A stretch of DNA of 64,000 nucleotides from Hirundichthys speculiger (taxonomy: Eukaryota > Chordata > Actinopteri > Beloniformes > Exocoetidae), in the NCBI GenBank assembly GCA_018398805.1, contig JAGFBZ010000849.1:1-64000 (forward strand). Reading direction: 5' to 3'. Each line of letters starts with the position of its first letter. Position 1 is the stretch's first letter. The translations under genes and the position numbers were made by a program. This document shows, in pieces, positions 49,201-61,397 of this stretch. A model generated the notes under the pieces. It was not told the origin of the DNA. It was given only the letters and a program-made list of their open reading frames with translations, and searched no databases.

Positions 49201-52200
49201 TATGTATTTATGTATTTATTTATTTTGGAGTGTTTTGCTGCATTAAATTGTACATTTAAATTGACCAAAAACATCTAAGGTGACCAGTGGAGAAATTGAA
49301 AGTAATTTCCTTTGTAATTGTGTAAATAAAATCCTTTGCCCTTATGTTCTAGCAAACAAAGACTAATTGTAACTGCATGGTATATAAAGCATACTCATAA
49401 AATATCAGGCTTCAAGAGGAGAACCATAATGGTCGTCTGAAAGGACAAGAGACGTTTAATTTGCATCTCATTTTTAATAGGTTAAAAACCTGCTATGTAA
49501 ACCATGAAGCATACAGTTTATACATTAACTCCTCTCTAGTGTAATATTCAACACGGTCTTTGAAAGGCATCCATTTGCAATACTTAGATAAACATTTTGA
49601 TAAATAGTATGAAGGAATTAACATTTTTCACTTGTAAGAAAAATATTTTAAAGGAAAAAAAAACAGATATGTGTATCTTTTTGATTAGAGAGCCCCAGAA
49701 ACTGATCGAATCTACTGAGAAATCAACTATGGTGTGGATATTTCAACTTGTGGGAAACTGCAATTTATTGTAATGTTACACAATGTCCTGTAGGTGGCAG
49801 TGCAGTCTCTCTGGAATATGAGGGTAGCTGTGTTTGTAAAGCCAGAGCATGAGAGTCGCATCAGCCATGTGAACACAGCCAGTGTGAAAACAGGCCTGGG
49901 AAACACATTGGGTAGGCTTTTCAGCATAATCTCATCATTACCGATACAGACAAAGCAAACTGATAAATCATATAATGTCATGACTGAGAGCCCAAAACAA
50001 GAGTGCATTCTTAACTAAGGCAAAACATGTTTTGGTGGTAATGTTTCTGTTGTTTCAGGAAACAAGGGAGCTGTTGGAGTTTCCTTCCTTTTCAATGGAA
50101 CATCTTTTGGTTTTGTTAACTGCCATCTGACCTCTGGAAGTGATAAAGTAATAAGGTGCATTATTTGTTTACGACTAAAAAAAAGTGTGCACTCCCATCT
50201 TAATTTCATTTTTTTAAAGAAATGTTTGCCTCAATATGTTAAATGTCCAGGAGGAACCAGAACTTTGTGGACATCCTCAGGCTTCTTTCTCTGGGTGACA
50301 AACAGCTCGCTGCTTTTGACATCAGTCTGCATTTCACCCATCTCTTCTGGTGTGGAGATCTCAACTACAGGCTTGACTTGGATGTAGAGGTCAGCTTAAT
50401 AGTTAGGATTTCTGTTGTTCTTTCCGTTACCTTGATCGTAAATGTGGAATATCCTGCTTCCTTCTGGTTCTTTCTAATTCCAGGATATCCTCAAACATGT
50501 TTCCAAAAGAGAATTTGAGGATCTCATGTGTGCGGATCAGCTGACAAGAGAGAGACACAAGAGGAAAGCCTTTCTCAATTTCAGTAAGTATCAGTTAATA
50601 AACAGCATATAATTGACAGTTATAGTCATTTTGATTCAGGTTTTTGTGTGCTTTTCTCATTTGAACATTTCTTTGTGTATCATGGTTAAGAGGAGGAGAA
50701 GATCACATTTCCACCTACTTATCGGTATGAAAGGGGCTCACGAGACTGCTACCTTTGGCAAAAATACAAGACGTCGGGGGTGAGATTTGTCTTGTTACAC
50801 AAAAGCACATTAGAGACAGGGTGATGGAAAAAAAATTTCCAGGCACAAAAAGATGATGCATGCCAGTAATAAATTCAGTTTAAGTACCTCTTCGCTTTTC
50901 ACTATTTTTTTAAATCACTTTTCTGAATGACATTACGTGCTTGATACTTTGCATGTTTACCGTCTTTGAAAGTCTAGATATATAAAACATAACTGGTGCC
51001 ACAGCACATCTATGATGAAAAGGATTGCAGAAGCAAAATAAATGATCCTTTTTTGAGGCGTATGCAGAAAGGACAGTGACGTTCCAAAATTCATATATTT
51101 CAACTTGTTAGGAGATTGAAATCCGAGCACAGGATCAGCCAAAATATGATGCGGATAGGCTCAAAGGTCTTATTCAGGGGCTCAACAATCAGTGAGTTTA
51201 CATGACGTTGGAAAGTAATCTAATTATTGTGTTTGTCCAGCTAAATGTGGAGTTCTGTCGTAGGTTGAACAGAAAAAAAAAATACTAGCAACCTGAAAGG
51301 GGGTACAATGCAGTCTTTAATAGGGGAATCATACACATTTTATTAAATAAATCTATTCCCCTCTCTTGCTTGCATACTGAAACAAGGATAGTAGTCCAAA
51401 TAACTGGCCTAATCAAACTGAAATGGTCAACTTAACGTTCCCTTTGAATGTACTGTACTGAATGTACTGTGTGGCAGTCCTGCCAGTGTTGGGGCTTGAT
51501 CCCTTAACCTCTCAGTTAATCAGCCAGAACCCAGACCACAGAGCCACCAACACTCCAGTCCAGATATACTCGTCCTAATTTATTTGCAACCTAATCCTAT
51601 TTCAAGAATCTGTCGGGTTAGGTGACTTTGACAGCAGCTGCTCTAGTCACTAAAAATAGCCAGTTAAGAATTAACCTTCTGTCTAAAAGAGGAATGTCTG
51701 GCAGACTGGAATGAAGGTACTCTTCATTGTATACTTTCTGCATATGTGGCAATTTCCTTTGTAGAAGAGAAATGCTCAATATGTTCATGCTTAAACTGTG
51801 GGAAAATCTTTGTCTGCAGGTACGAGTCAATGTTCCATCATGGTGTGACAGGATTTTGTGGAAGTCCTACCCAGAGACACACATCCTTTGCACAGCGTAT
51901 GGTAAGAGCGAGAGAATTTCTTTGCCAAAGAAATGGTCTGAAAAGACTTTAACAGGAAAAAGCAAACCGTTCCACAAAATATGCACGTGCAGTAAAACCT
52001 GGACAGCGGTTAAGTGTTGACACTTACAATTGATTTCATGTGCAATTTCAAAATAGATATCTGAGACACTTTTTTTTTCAATATTTACTGTAAAATGAGA
52101 GTGAACCTGAAAGCTAATAATGATCAAATCCCACATCCTGCTCTGTGATGCTTCAAGACACAGTCATTTCCTTCCATTTCCCCTGAACATCTGTATCTGA

Positions 52201-55200
52201 CTAACCTCAGCAAATTATCAGAGCGTAACACATACGCGGTGGAAGTACAGCAGTTGTTTCCCCTCCTAAATAACATTTGAGTGATGTCAAAATGCTCTCA
52301 GCTCATGTTCCGTACTCTTTCAGCCACTGAATATTTAAGACATCAAGGATCGTTTTTGCCACCATTACAGCAACTCATTCATGTGATTGTTTGTGTGTTT
52401 CTAGGTTGCACAGATGACATCTTCACAAGTGATCACTCACCTGTTTTTGCCACATTTCAAGTGGGAGTGACATCACACTACAGTTCCAAAACAGGTGCCG
52501 TCATCCTCGGAGACACAAACAGCTATGATATGACTTAATCCTTCTAAGTTAAACAAGACTGTCCCTTCAATTTGAACAGAGTCCAATTCCAGCATGGAGA
52601 AGGCCTGGATTGAGCTTGAAGGCATTGAGGCCATTGTGAAGACAGCAAGCAAAGCAAAGTTCTTCATTGAGTTTTATTCCTCTTGTCTTGAAGGTGTGAT
52701 GTCTTATCAGAAAGACATTATAAAGGTGGCTATAATTCAGTCATAAAAATCCTGTCATATCTTCGATTTCAGAGATGAGGCGCTCCAGCGACAATGACTC
52801 ACAGAGCTGTGATGTTCCCGGGTTTCTCAAACTGGGCTGGTCCTTTAAGCAACTGCCCAAGGTCAGTGGCTCAGCCCATTAAAAAATAGTTGAATATGTT
52901 ATGTTACTAACTTGTACTTTGTCTATGTGTGCCATAGCTGCTTCCGGTTATGTCTGATATGGAGTACCTTCAGGACCAGCACCTGTTGTTGTCTGTAAAA
53001 TCATGTGATGGCTTTGAATCATACGGTCAGTTGCATTACAAACATGTATTTCTCTTCTCAAGTATTATAATCAACACGTCACACCATTTTCATGAGTCTG
53101 CTAGTTACTATCTATAAAGATTCATCTTAACCAAAAACTCTGAGTTTTTGTTTTACTGAATTTAATCAGTGCAGGTAGTACTGATATGTTTCCAGATATC
53201 AGCTTTACTTTCTCCACCACAGAGATTCCATTTTTCATTTGAAAATCCTTTTTTTAAAAAGAAGTTCTACAATGAGCTTTTGAAGTTTTAATGAGGGAAA
53301 AAAAAGTTCCTTCAGTTTCATTTTCTTCAGATTGTTGCATGCAAAAACAACTATGTATTCACGTTGTGCAGAATCATTGATTATCATTAATTATTATATG
53401 TATACTGAATCATTATATTTTGACTTGATTTTCTGCAAATGTAACACACATGAAGTAGTTTTACTGGGTGGCAACTCACATCCACGTCCTCAGTGATTTA
53501 AAAATTCCTTACTCTAGGTGAATGCTGTGTGGCTCTGCGCTCACTGACTGGTGCGTCGGAGCAATTTGAGACATTTTTGTGTCATCGAGGTGAGGAGATG
53601 GGCTCCATACGGGGACGGGTCAGAGTCCACGTACCAAAGGACAGACGGGCGACACGGCAGAAGATCTATGGTGTGTTGGCCAAAAACGACTCTTTTCTGA
53701 ATTGCTGCCTTGCTTGCACTATCACTTCCCACTAATCCTTCATCTCCACTGTCACTGCATTCTTTGACTCTCCTGCGAGTCTCACATTGCTTCCTCTATT
53801 TGGTTCCTCAATGATCCCTGGCTTGGCTTTACACTTGCTGGTATCTATCGGCCACTTCCTCTTTTGGCTCCTGAATGACTGACCATGACCAGATGCATCC
53901 TGAGACACTGAAACAGGACAGTTGGGTATTTTGACAACAGGTCAGACACAACACACGCAAACATCACTATGCTGTGTGATGCAAACCGGCAATAGCCTTT
54001 TGCCTGTATGCAACACACAGACTTTGACGAAGTTTTGCTCATTACGAAATTATTTTTCATTTCCCTTTAACTTGGCTTTTTCAGAGTTGTTCTGTTTTGA
54101 AAAAGATGACAAAGGTCCTGGAAGGGGGCACATGTCTCCTGCAATAACACGGAATCCAGTAACGAGGTGAGGACCTCTCAATGTTTTGAACATCAGTGTA
54201 ATGCTATTTAAAAAAAAAAAAAACAACTCCTAAGGGCTCATTAAAGTATTTACTCACGTCTCATCAATATCACATACTCTATTTTCTATAATCTGTATTT
54301 TGTTTTTGAGGTTTGTTATCTTTGTAACATTTTGCTAATATTTTCTGTGTAAATCTTGAAGCTAGATTTAATTTCCTTTTCATTCAGTTATTTTAAGAGA
54401 GAGTTATTTTTAGAATTATATTTATATATTTATATTTACTGCTTCACAAATAAGGTTAAATGGTCAAATCCAGACAAGAGATTATCAGTAGTTGCAGAGA
54501 TGGATACAGAAATCCAACAGATTTTATAAGCTATTGCTGAGATAAACTAGCTGAAAAAAATCATCAAGAACCAAATAAAACTGTGCGAGTGGTCAAATAG
54601 AGGCTTTTATTACGTACAATCTCATGGATCCACTGATACGTTTGTAATTTGGGTTTGCTTGACATGCTTCTTTTTGACAGGACAATCACAGCAGTCACAC
54701 CTCATCAGTTGGGAGGTTTTACACCTTAGTAGAAACAGAAGGGCTGAATGAGGGGTCAAAGATATTGTCAATACTTAGGTCACATGGCCCAAGTTTTGTG
54801 GTAAAAATATGGCTATAATTGTCAATAAGAATATTTCACTGCTCCAAATGAAGTTGGAGTCTTTCTGCTATTCAATCGTCAGTGTCACATATTTGACATT
54901 GATGATTCTTGCATCCAAATGGAAAATATAGAAAAAGAAGAGCAGGTTCTAGTGTTGTGATAGAAACTGACGTTAAACATGTCAGGCAAGGCATTGCGTA
55001 TATTTGTTTTACTTCGGACGTCACGTTTGATTGTGTCTGAGTTTCTGTGAATCCTGTAACTGTGGAATCGCCACTGTGAATTGATTCCAAATGTCAGGTG
55101 TGTTTGGAGAATTTCTTTTATTTAAGTTTGGCTGATACTGTCCTGTCTGTGGCCTTGCATTAAAAAAAAAAGTTGAGTAATGAAAATCATCAATTGTGTA

Positions 55201-57662
55201 ACCAGCCTTACTTAAATTAGAACAGAAAGAGACAGAATAGCAATCCTAATAACTTCCATTATTAGGAATTTGCATATTTGATTCCTAAGCAAAACATAAC
55301 TTAGTACTTGAAACCCTTCCTGGCAAGCACAGTGGTCAGATGTTTCTCATATCTCAGGAGGGATTTTGGCCCACTCCTCTTTACAAATCTTCTTCTAGCT
55401 GTTGCTTGGCAACGCGACTGTTCAGCGGCCTACACAGATTTTTCCATAGAATTAAAGTCTGGGGACGGGCAAGGAAACTCCATGACTCCATAATATGCTT
55501 CTTTTTGAGTCACTCCTTTGTTGCTTTGTCCATATGTTTTGGGTTATTGTCATGCTGAAAGGTCCATCTTTGAGAAATCTCAGTATTCTGGCTCAGTGAA
55601 GGAGGCTCTCATCCAAGATTTTACGGTATATGGGTCCATCCATTGGCAACTCAATGCAATGAAGCTGTCCAGTATACTTAGAAGAGAAAAAGACCCAAAG
55701 CATAGTGTTTCCACTTCTGTGCTTGATGGTGGGGATGGTGTTCTTTAAGACATAGTCAGTTGATGCTAAAGAACTCATTTTGGGTCTCATCTGACCACAT
55801 CTTGTTCTCCCGAGCCTTCTCTAAATCATTTAGATCATCAGTGGCTAACTTTATTTTTGTGTTTAAAATAGCCAAGTGTTTAAAAAAAGTGAGTAAAGCT
55901 CAAAGTCCTTAAAATGTATTTCCCTACATGCAAATGTTTTGGGAACACTGCACATTCTATTCCAAATCAAAATGTATTAAACTTATGATGTCACAGAAAC
56001 TGAAGAAAAAGTGAATATTAGGCTGTTATATAGTATAACATATAATAAAAATAGCAGCATCTATGTTTTTCTTTCCTAACTCAAATATTTACTGTATAAA
56101 GTGAGAAATGCTTGCAAATGTATCTTTCCTGTGAATCACTGAACTAATATTGAGTTTTATAACAATTGCATCTGAGAACTGCTTCACATTTGTGGTACAT
56201 GGAGTTGACCAACTTCTGCCACTTGTGGACAGAATCCAAGCTGCTGTTGACTTGCTGGTGTGTTTGGGGTCATTGTCTTGACCCATTTCAAGGGCACTCC
56301 CCCTTCGGTATAAGGCAACATGACCTTTTCAAGTATTTTGATGTAAAGATTTACAAACTGAGTCCATAATTCCTTGTTTGTGATAAGTAGGCCCGACATT
56401 ATAGTATAGTATAGTATAGGAGCATTGTGCCTTGGCCGGCAGCCAAAACCGTGGGCCTTGGCGTGCTCACCCCCAGCTGACTAAACTGACCACTGGGACA
56501 TGGAACATTACCTCTCTGGTGGGGAAGGTGCCTGAGCTTGTGCGTGAGAACGAGAGATACCGGCTAGATATAGTTGGGCTCTGACTGTCATTTGGTGCAT
56601 AAGCGCCGGATGACAGTTCAGGATACCCAGCGTTCATGGACTCCTTGGCAGGGGTGCTGGAAAGTGCCCCTAATGGGGACTCCTTTATTTTGCTTGGGGA
56701 CTTCAATGCTCATGTGGGGAATGACAGTGGTACCTGGAGGGGCATGATTGGGAGGAACGGCCTCTCTGATCTGAACCTGAGTGGTGTTTTGTTGTTGGAC
56801 TTCTGTGGACTAGTCAAAAATTGTCCATAATAAACACCAGGTTCAAACATAAGAGTGTCCATAAATGCACGTGGCATCAGGACAGTCTTGGTGTGTTTGG
56901 ACACTCGGGTAAAGAGAGGAGCTGAGCTGTCAACCGATCACTACCTGGTGTTGAGCTGGATCAGATGGCGGGCGAGGACACTGGTCAGACCTGGTAGGCC
57001 CAAACGTGTCGTGAGGGTTTGCTGGGAACGTCTAGCAGAGGAACTTGTCAGACAGATCTTCAACTCACACCTCCAACAAAGCTTTAACTGCATCCCGAGG
57101 GAGGTTGGGGACATTGAGTCTGAATGGGCCATGTTCTGCACCTCCATTACCGAGGCGGCTGACAGAGGCTGTGGCTGTCAAGTTGTTGGTGCCTGCTGTG
57201 GCGACAATCCTCGAACCCGGCGGTGGACACCTCGAGTAAGAGAGGCTGTCAGGGTGAAGAAGGAGTCCTAGTGGGCTTGGTTAGCCTGTGGGACTCTGGA
57301 AGCAGCAGGCAGGTATTGAGAGGCCAAAGATCCTGCAGCCTTGGTGGTCTCTGATGCAAAAACTTGGGTGTGGGAGGAGTTCGGTGAGGCCATGGAAAAC
57401 AACTTTTGATTGGCTCCACAAAGATTCTGGTGAGGTGTCAGGTGGCTCAGATGGGGAGAGCAGTGTTTCACCAACACTGTGTATTGTGGAGGTGGGGTGC
57501 TGCTGACCTCAACTAAAGATGCAGCCCCACCAGTGGAAGGGGCTACAGCACCTCAAAAAAAAAAAAAAAAAAAAAAATTGGAAAAAAAGGGAGAAAAAAA
57601 TGTGGGTGGAAAAAATAAAATGTCTTAAAATTGACTATAAATTCTAGTGGTCTAGTTTAAGG

Positions 57663-57698
<36 letters not shown>

Positions 57699-60600
57699 TA
57701 TTATTCAGTGGCGGGCCGTGCATTTGGTACATGGGCCTGACTGACGCGCCTTGCTCTCATGCATGTTCATGGAGATGTTTTGGACAGACTGGACATTGGC
57801 AGCCTAATAAGGAGCTTCATCAGCATCAACCCAGAGAGGAAGGCCACATTTGGAGACTTGTGAATGCAGGCGGTAAAACGCTTTTCCTTTCAAAGGACTG
57901 CTGCCGTGCATTGCACCTTTACGCACTAATGTTTTGCACCGCAGTTACATGCCAAACTAATGTCCGATTAGTGCCATGTTACACTGACTCTGGGGCACTT
58001 TGTTTCTTCCTGCTTCAGTACATCTATTTTTGGTAAGATTTTTGCAGGCTTTGTGGCCAGTTCATTGTTATTAATCATCCGGTTATTCAGTGGTGAATTT
58101 AAAGTTCATTTCGGGTTTTCATTGAGAGCTGATCTGATGTCTTATGTTGTGTTGCAAAATTTTCTTTTTGTTTCTGATAACATCTAATGCATATGGCTTC
58201 TATTTCTTTCAAAATTGAAATTACTGCAGGCTCTATGGCCGGTTCGTTGTTGGTAGCTAAATCAGCAGTGAATGTAAAGTTCATTTCAGATTTTCTTTGA
58301 GAACTGATCTGCTGCCTGTCATGTCGTGTTGAAAGTAGAGGTCCATAGTTGCTCAAATTAAAAGTTGTCTAGCGTTGAATAAAACTTGAGTTTCTTACCT
58401 AAACGTTGTCTTCATTCTACCCGGTTCAGTTGCTGCATAGGCTACGTGATGTAAACAACAATAAATCCATGTTGTTAGTTTCTTTGTGGACACATATGCT
58501 ATTTGTACCACCTGCTGACGCTAATAGTCTACACCAGTCAGAACGTGTTGTGAACATATTCTCTCATCCAAAGTTATCATGTTGGCGATCCGTTGTGCTT
58601 TACAGATGCCAGTAGGGCTGCCCCTTGGCCAATCTGGGGCCCTAAAGCCTGATTTATACTCGATTTATACCTCAAAATCAAAGACCGTGGCTCTCAGTCG
58701 AAAAAGGGTGGAATGCCCTCTCCAGGTTGGAGTGAGATTCTGCCTCAAGTGGAGGAATTTATTCTTGTTCAACTGGGTCTTGTTCATGAGTGACGGAAGA
58801 AGGGAGCAGGAGATTGACGGAGACTGATTAGTGCAGTGTCTGCTGTGGTGCGGGCTCTGTGAGAGCTGAGCCAGAAGGCATGGTTCTCTGTTTACTGGTC
58901 GATCTTTGTTCCAACCCTCACCTATGGTCACGAACTGTGGGTAGTGACCGAAAGAATGAGATTGCGGATACAAGCAGCTGAAATAGTTTTTCACTGCAGG
59001 GTGGCTGGACTCTCCCTCAGAGATAGGGGGAGAAGTTCAGTCATTTGGGAGGGACTCAGAGTAGAGCCGCTGCTCCTCCACATCGAGAGGAGCCAATTTA
59101 GGTGGTTCGGGGATCTGGTTAGGATGCCCGCATGACGCATCCCTGGAGAGGTGTTTTGGGCATGTCCAACCAGGAGAAAACCACAAGGCAAACCCAGGGC
59201 ACTCTGGAGAGACTATATAGCTTGATTGGCCTGGAAGCACCTCTGTATTCTCTCAGAGGAGTATTTGATTATTTGGGGGTTATCTGACAAACTTTCTGCA
59301 GCTTTTAGACCCAAAAGAACCAAAAAGAACAATCTTGCTTTCATGCGTCCACAAAATGTTGGATCATTTCTCTTTAGGCCAGTCAGGTGTGTTCTTTTGC
59401 CAATTGTAAGCTCTTCAGCACTTGTGGGTTTTTTTTTTCAACAATTGGACTTTGATTACTGACTTCTTTGATTACCCTGGAACTGATCATTGGCTGAGCC
59501 TTTGCCATTTTGGCTCTTTTTCCATCCATCCAAATGGTAGTTTTACATTTTCTTTCACATCTCTTTGGTTTTAGTTGCCATTTTACAGCATTTTAGATTA
59601 TTTTAGCTGAGAAGCCTATTATTTGCTGCACTTCTTTATATGTTTTACCTTCTGCAATCAATTTTTGGATCCAGGTACACTGCTCTTCTGAACATTTTGT
59701 AGAATGACCCGTTTTACATTAAAACCAGCATGTTCTGCTGGTTTTCTGCCTTTCTCCTGAAATGAAGGTCAGCTGTTTGATACTTTTTTTTTCACAGAAT
59801 GGATGCCCTCACTAATTGAAGTCTACACTGCTATTTTTTGAGCAGCCTAATTCTTTTTTCTTCAACCTTCTGTAAAGTAAACAGGAGCAAATTTGAAAAT
59901 GTTTTCTTCATGTTTTGATTTGGAATAGAAAATGCAGTGATCCTAATGCATTTGCATGTTTGAAAATTAAAGCTTTTATAAAGATTTTGAGCTTTACTAA
60001 CTTTTTAAAAACACACTGCTGTTATTTTGAACACAACTGTATAAGGATCTGTATTTTGCATTTCTTCCATTTTTGAACAATCATACTAATAGTTGTCTCC
60101 TCCTCACCAAATTTCTCGCTGATGGTCTTGTAGCCTTTTCCAGATTTGTGCAGGACTACAATCGTTCTCTGATTTTCTTTAGCAGTTCTTTTGTCATGAT
60201 GGTGAAGAGGTTGGAAGGGAAGAGATTAATTCTGTGGACTGGTGTCGTTTATATGCATAATGATCTAGGAATAGAAGTTCTTTCTTAATGTTATAGATAT
60301 CTCCAAAATATGGCTACCATAAAAATGATAGATTCATTTATTTGTATGTGGGTAAACTTACAACCGCTGTGGGGGATAAAATAACTATTTGTTCCATTGT
60401 ATATTCGTCACAGGACCTCTGGAGCTGCTCCTAAACGAACGCCAAGCAGTTACACCAACCCTGCCTATTTCATCTTTGAAGGTGTTTCAGTGGTACGGAG
60501 CGTGGAGGAAGCTCTTCCCCAGCGAAGGGACCCTCAGGTGATTTGGTCTGGTAATGAGGCCTTGCAACTCCCAAAAGTCTCAGGTCGCCACGGCTTTGAC

Positions 60601-61397
60601 AGGAGACCCTGTCGGAGATCAGACTTTACTGAAATTGAAATTCCAGCCATCCTGCCACAGTGCACTCCAACCAGTGACTTTCTTACATCACAAACCAACT
60701 CCTCTTACCAGCTTTTTCCAGCCAAAATCCCAACTCCTATACCCGCACCCTCAAGTAAGTACCAGGAACAGGCATCACAACCCAGAGAAAAATACCAAGG
60801 AAAAAGTAATGTTGTTCAGGATTCTGTACACCCTGAAAACAATGTAAGGAACTTGTACATGAATCACTCAGCAATCATCAGGGAAAAAGCCAAAAGAGAT
60901 CAACACCATCCTTTTTCAGCAAAGACCAATGCAATCCAAGCAGTCAAGCCACCGTCAGCCCTCCCCTACACCCCCACTCCTTTGTCACACTGCCAAGCCT
61001 CTACTTCCTGGATCGTCAATAAACAGCTGTCTGGGCCAACAGGAGACAACTCACTCACTGCTTTGCAAATTGCCAAGTCTCTTAGTGAGGTTGATTTCTT
61101 CCCTTCAGAACAGAGAGGCCCATCTGTACTTGGCCAGAGAACAAGCTATAGAAATGGCCCTTCCAAGCATGGAGATAGAGGCTACAACTGGGAGAAAGAG
61201 GTTCGACATGATTAACAAAGACAAATGATAAAACTGCTACTGGCTCCTTGTACAACATCTCTTTATTCTATTTCAATGCAGGTATCTGTCCTCAAAGGTG
61301 CACCAGAAACTGTGCGGGAGCTTCTTAGTAGTCTTGGCCTTCAAAAATACACTCTTGGACTCAGCCTCAATGGTTGGGATGATCTGGATTATTTCAG
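37237..61397 (+). CDS. inppl1: SHIP2, SH2-domain inositol 5-phosphatase; 3' end off window, exon 12 frameshift
   Basis: SHIP2 removes the 5-phosphate of PI(3,4,5)P3 and damps insulin and growth-factor signalling. 26 exons seen: 37237-37373, 38765-38828, 41363-41501, 41996-42116, 42557-42697, 42868-42955, 43080-43157, 43367-43504, 43632-43746, 43837-43937, 44015-44117, 44242-44437, 49794-49911, 50059-50155, 50251-50389, 50484-50583, 50691-50779, 51820-51901, 52405-52494, 52580-52693, 52773-52861, 52938-53025, 53518-53670, 54085-54166, 60414-61200, 61282-61397. They total about 1188 codons (human 1258). Visible: SH2 ([17 protein letters not shown]), 5-phosphatase ([42 protein letters not shown]), C2-like region ([20 protein letters not shown]), [16 protein letters not shown] and SAM ([22 protein letters not shown]). 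SAM distinguishes SHIP2 from SHIP1. All junction phases agree except exon 12, one base short. The exon-25 donor (GAG|GTTCGA) is weak. The ATG at 37237 has a good context (GCCATGG). Confidence 0.95.
37380..37400. repeat. CA microsatellite
   Basis: A short interrupted (CA)n tract starts six bases inside inppl1 intron 1. Confidence 0.7.
37470..37840. mobile_element. hAT-type MITE with exact 8-bp duplication
   Basis: 371 bp, starts TAGGGGTGTGAAA and ends ATACTCACCCGTA (inverse ends), flanked by GTATAAAG at 37462-37469 and 37841-37848. The interior is rich in ATATCG/CGATAT words ('ggcaatatatcgcgattttt', 'aatatatcgtgatatcgtga'). It is in inppl1 intron 1, only about 100 bases past the exon-1 donor. 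Confidence 0.93.
39101..39132. repeat. perfect 14-bp hairpin, 4-base loop
   Basis: GCAGCCACATGGCA and its exact reverse complement are separated by GAGA. It lies in inppl1 intron 2. It is too short for a microRNA precursor; no function is assigned. Confidence 0.8.
44242..44437 (+). other. inppl1: inppl1 exon 12 with one-base frameshift
   Basis: Enters at phase 1 and should leave at phase 0, but its 196 bases leave one base missing. The frame is right up to GLGHTPDE (ending 44312) and right again, in another frame, from [20 protein letters not shown] (from 44333). Between them are 20 bases, where the human protein has seven residues (21 bases). The exon encodes part of the catalytic 5-phosphatase domain, so as written the protein would be truncated. 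Confidence 0.85.
45402..46086. mobile_element. hAT-type MITE, perfect 16-bp inverted ends, exact 8-bp duplication
   Basis: The ends are TAGGCTTGGGCGGTAT and ATACCGCCCAAGCCTA, exact inverse copies. CTGTCCAC flanks it at 45394-45401 and 46087-46094. The interior repeats 'ggtattaccg'/'cggtattac' motifs near both ends and is otherwise GC-rich in the middle (CGCCGCCG). It is inserted into the Penelope-like element. Confidence 0.95.
46834..47021 (-). mobile_element. tRNA-derived SINE, copy 1
   Basis: On the minus strand: head 'gtagtgcagtggctggggca', then GTGGGTTCGACTCTCAGCC, which holds a Pol III B box (GGTTCGACTC), and an A-run end. An 11-base direct repeat AATGGTTATGT flanks it (46823-46833 and 47022-47032), the mark of LINE-driven insertion. 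It is inserted in the Penelope-like element. Confidence 0.88.
47701..49793. other. inppl1 intron 12, right part
   Basis: No exon was recognised. A C-run and G-rich patch at about 48431-48490, and a unique-looking block at 48640-48930, may be retroelement debris but match no family I can name. The rest is AT-rich. Confidence 0.35.
56401..57556 (+). mobile_element. non-LTR retrotransposon endonuclease region, decayed
   Basis: After a (TATAG)n start at 56401-56419, the plus strand reads [47 protein letters not shown] and [15 protein letters not shown]. The GDFNAHVG and STDHYLV blocks are metal-binding and catalytic motifs of the AP-endonuclease domain of LINE ORF2. Several stops and frame breaks make it dead. 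The polymerase core does not follow; an A-run at 57557-57580 does. Confidence 0.85.
57664..57705. repeat. TTA microsatellite
   Basis: (TTA)n with one TATA interruption, inside the nested insertion. It precedes 'cagtggcgggccgtgcattt', a start that looks like a hAT-type terminus whose partner end I did not find. Confidence 0.85.
58041..58335. repeat. diverged tandem duplication, two units
   Basis: Unit 1 (about 58041-58158) and unit 2 (about 58224-58335) share 'gcaggct..tggcc.gttc.ttgtt', 'aaagttcattt', 'attttcttgagagctgatct'-like blocks and 'tgtcatgt.gtgttg' in the same order. They differ at many positions. No coding meaning was seen. Confidence 0.65.
58680..59270 (+). mobile_element. non-LTR retrotransposon 3' remnant (copy B)
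   Basis: C-terminal end of a LINE ORF2: GRREQEID, then [49 protein letters not shown] and a broken RTRWRDY-like end. It is the same segment as copy A at 225-690. Whether it belongs to the same insertion as the endonuclease part 1.1 kb upstream cannot be told; an internal deletion of the polymerase would explain both. Confidence 0.85.

Larger units (their letters stand above)
55850..60039 (-). mobile_element. inner Tc1-like element with long inverted ends, itself interrupted
   Basis: Long inverted repeats at about 55855-56005 and 59890-60039: 'gagtaaagctcaaa', 'catgcaaatg' and 'ttctattccaaatcaaaa' occur on the left, and their reverse complements on the right. The right end closes ..TTATTTTGAACACAACTG|TA. 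The minus strand encodes a Tc1 transposase of another subfamily: [20 protein letters not shown] and [14 protein letters not shown] (59540-59700), FW-rich core pieces (59280-59400), then [19 protein letters not shown] and [10 protein letters not shown] (56180-56340). LINE sequence at about 56400-59270 splits the gene between core and C-terminal part. Confidence 0.8.
55295..60295 (-). mobile_element. outer Tc1-like element, split by a nested insertion
   Basis: Two halves of one Tc1-like transposase gene lie 4.2 kb apart. The right half (60060-60200, minus) reads [24 protein letters not shown] peptides, the N-terminal helix-turn-helix of a common fish Tc1 family. The left half (55350-55850; plus text 'attttggcccactcctcttt', 'tgggttattgtcatgctgaa', 'tgcttgatggtggggatggt') is the C-terminal half in the same orientation. 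About 200-300 bases of the middle appear lost. It is in inppl1 intron 24. The outer ends are approximate. Confidence 0.8.

Noticed and set aside
57731..58036. 101-residue plus-strand frame near the TTA microsatellite
   Set aside because: No recognisable domain; inside nested repeat sequence.
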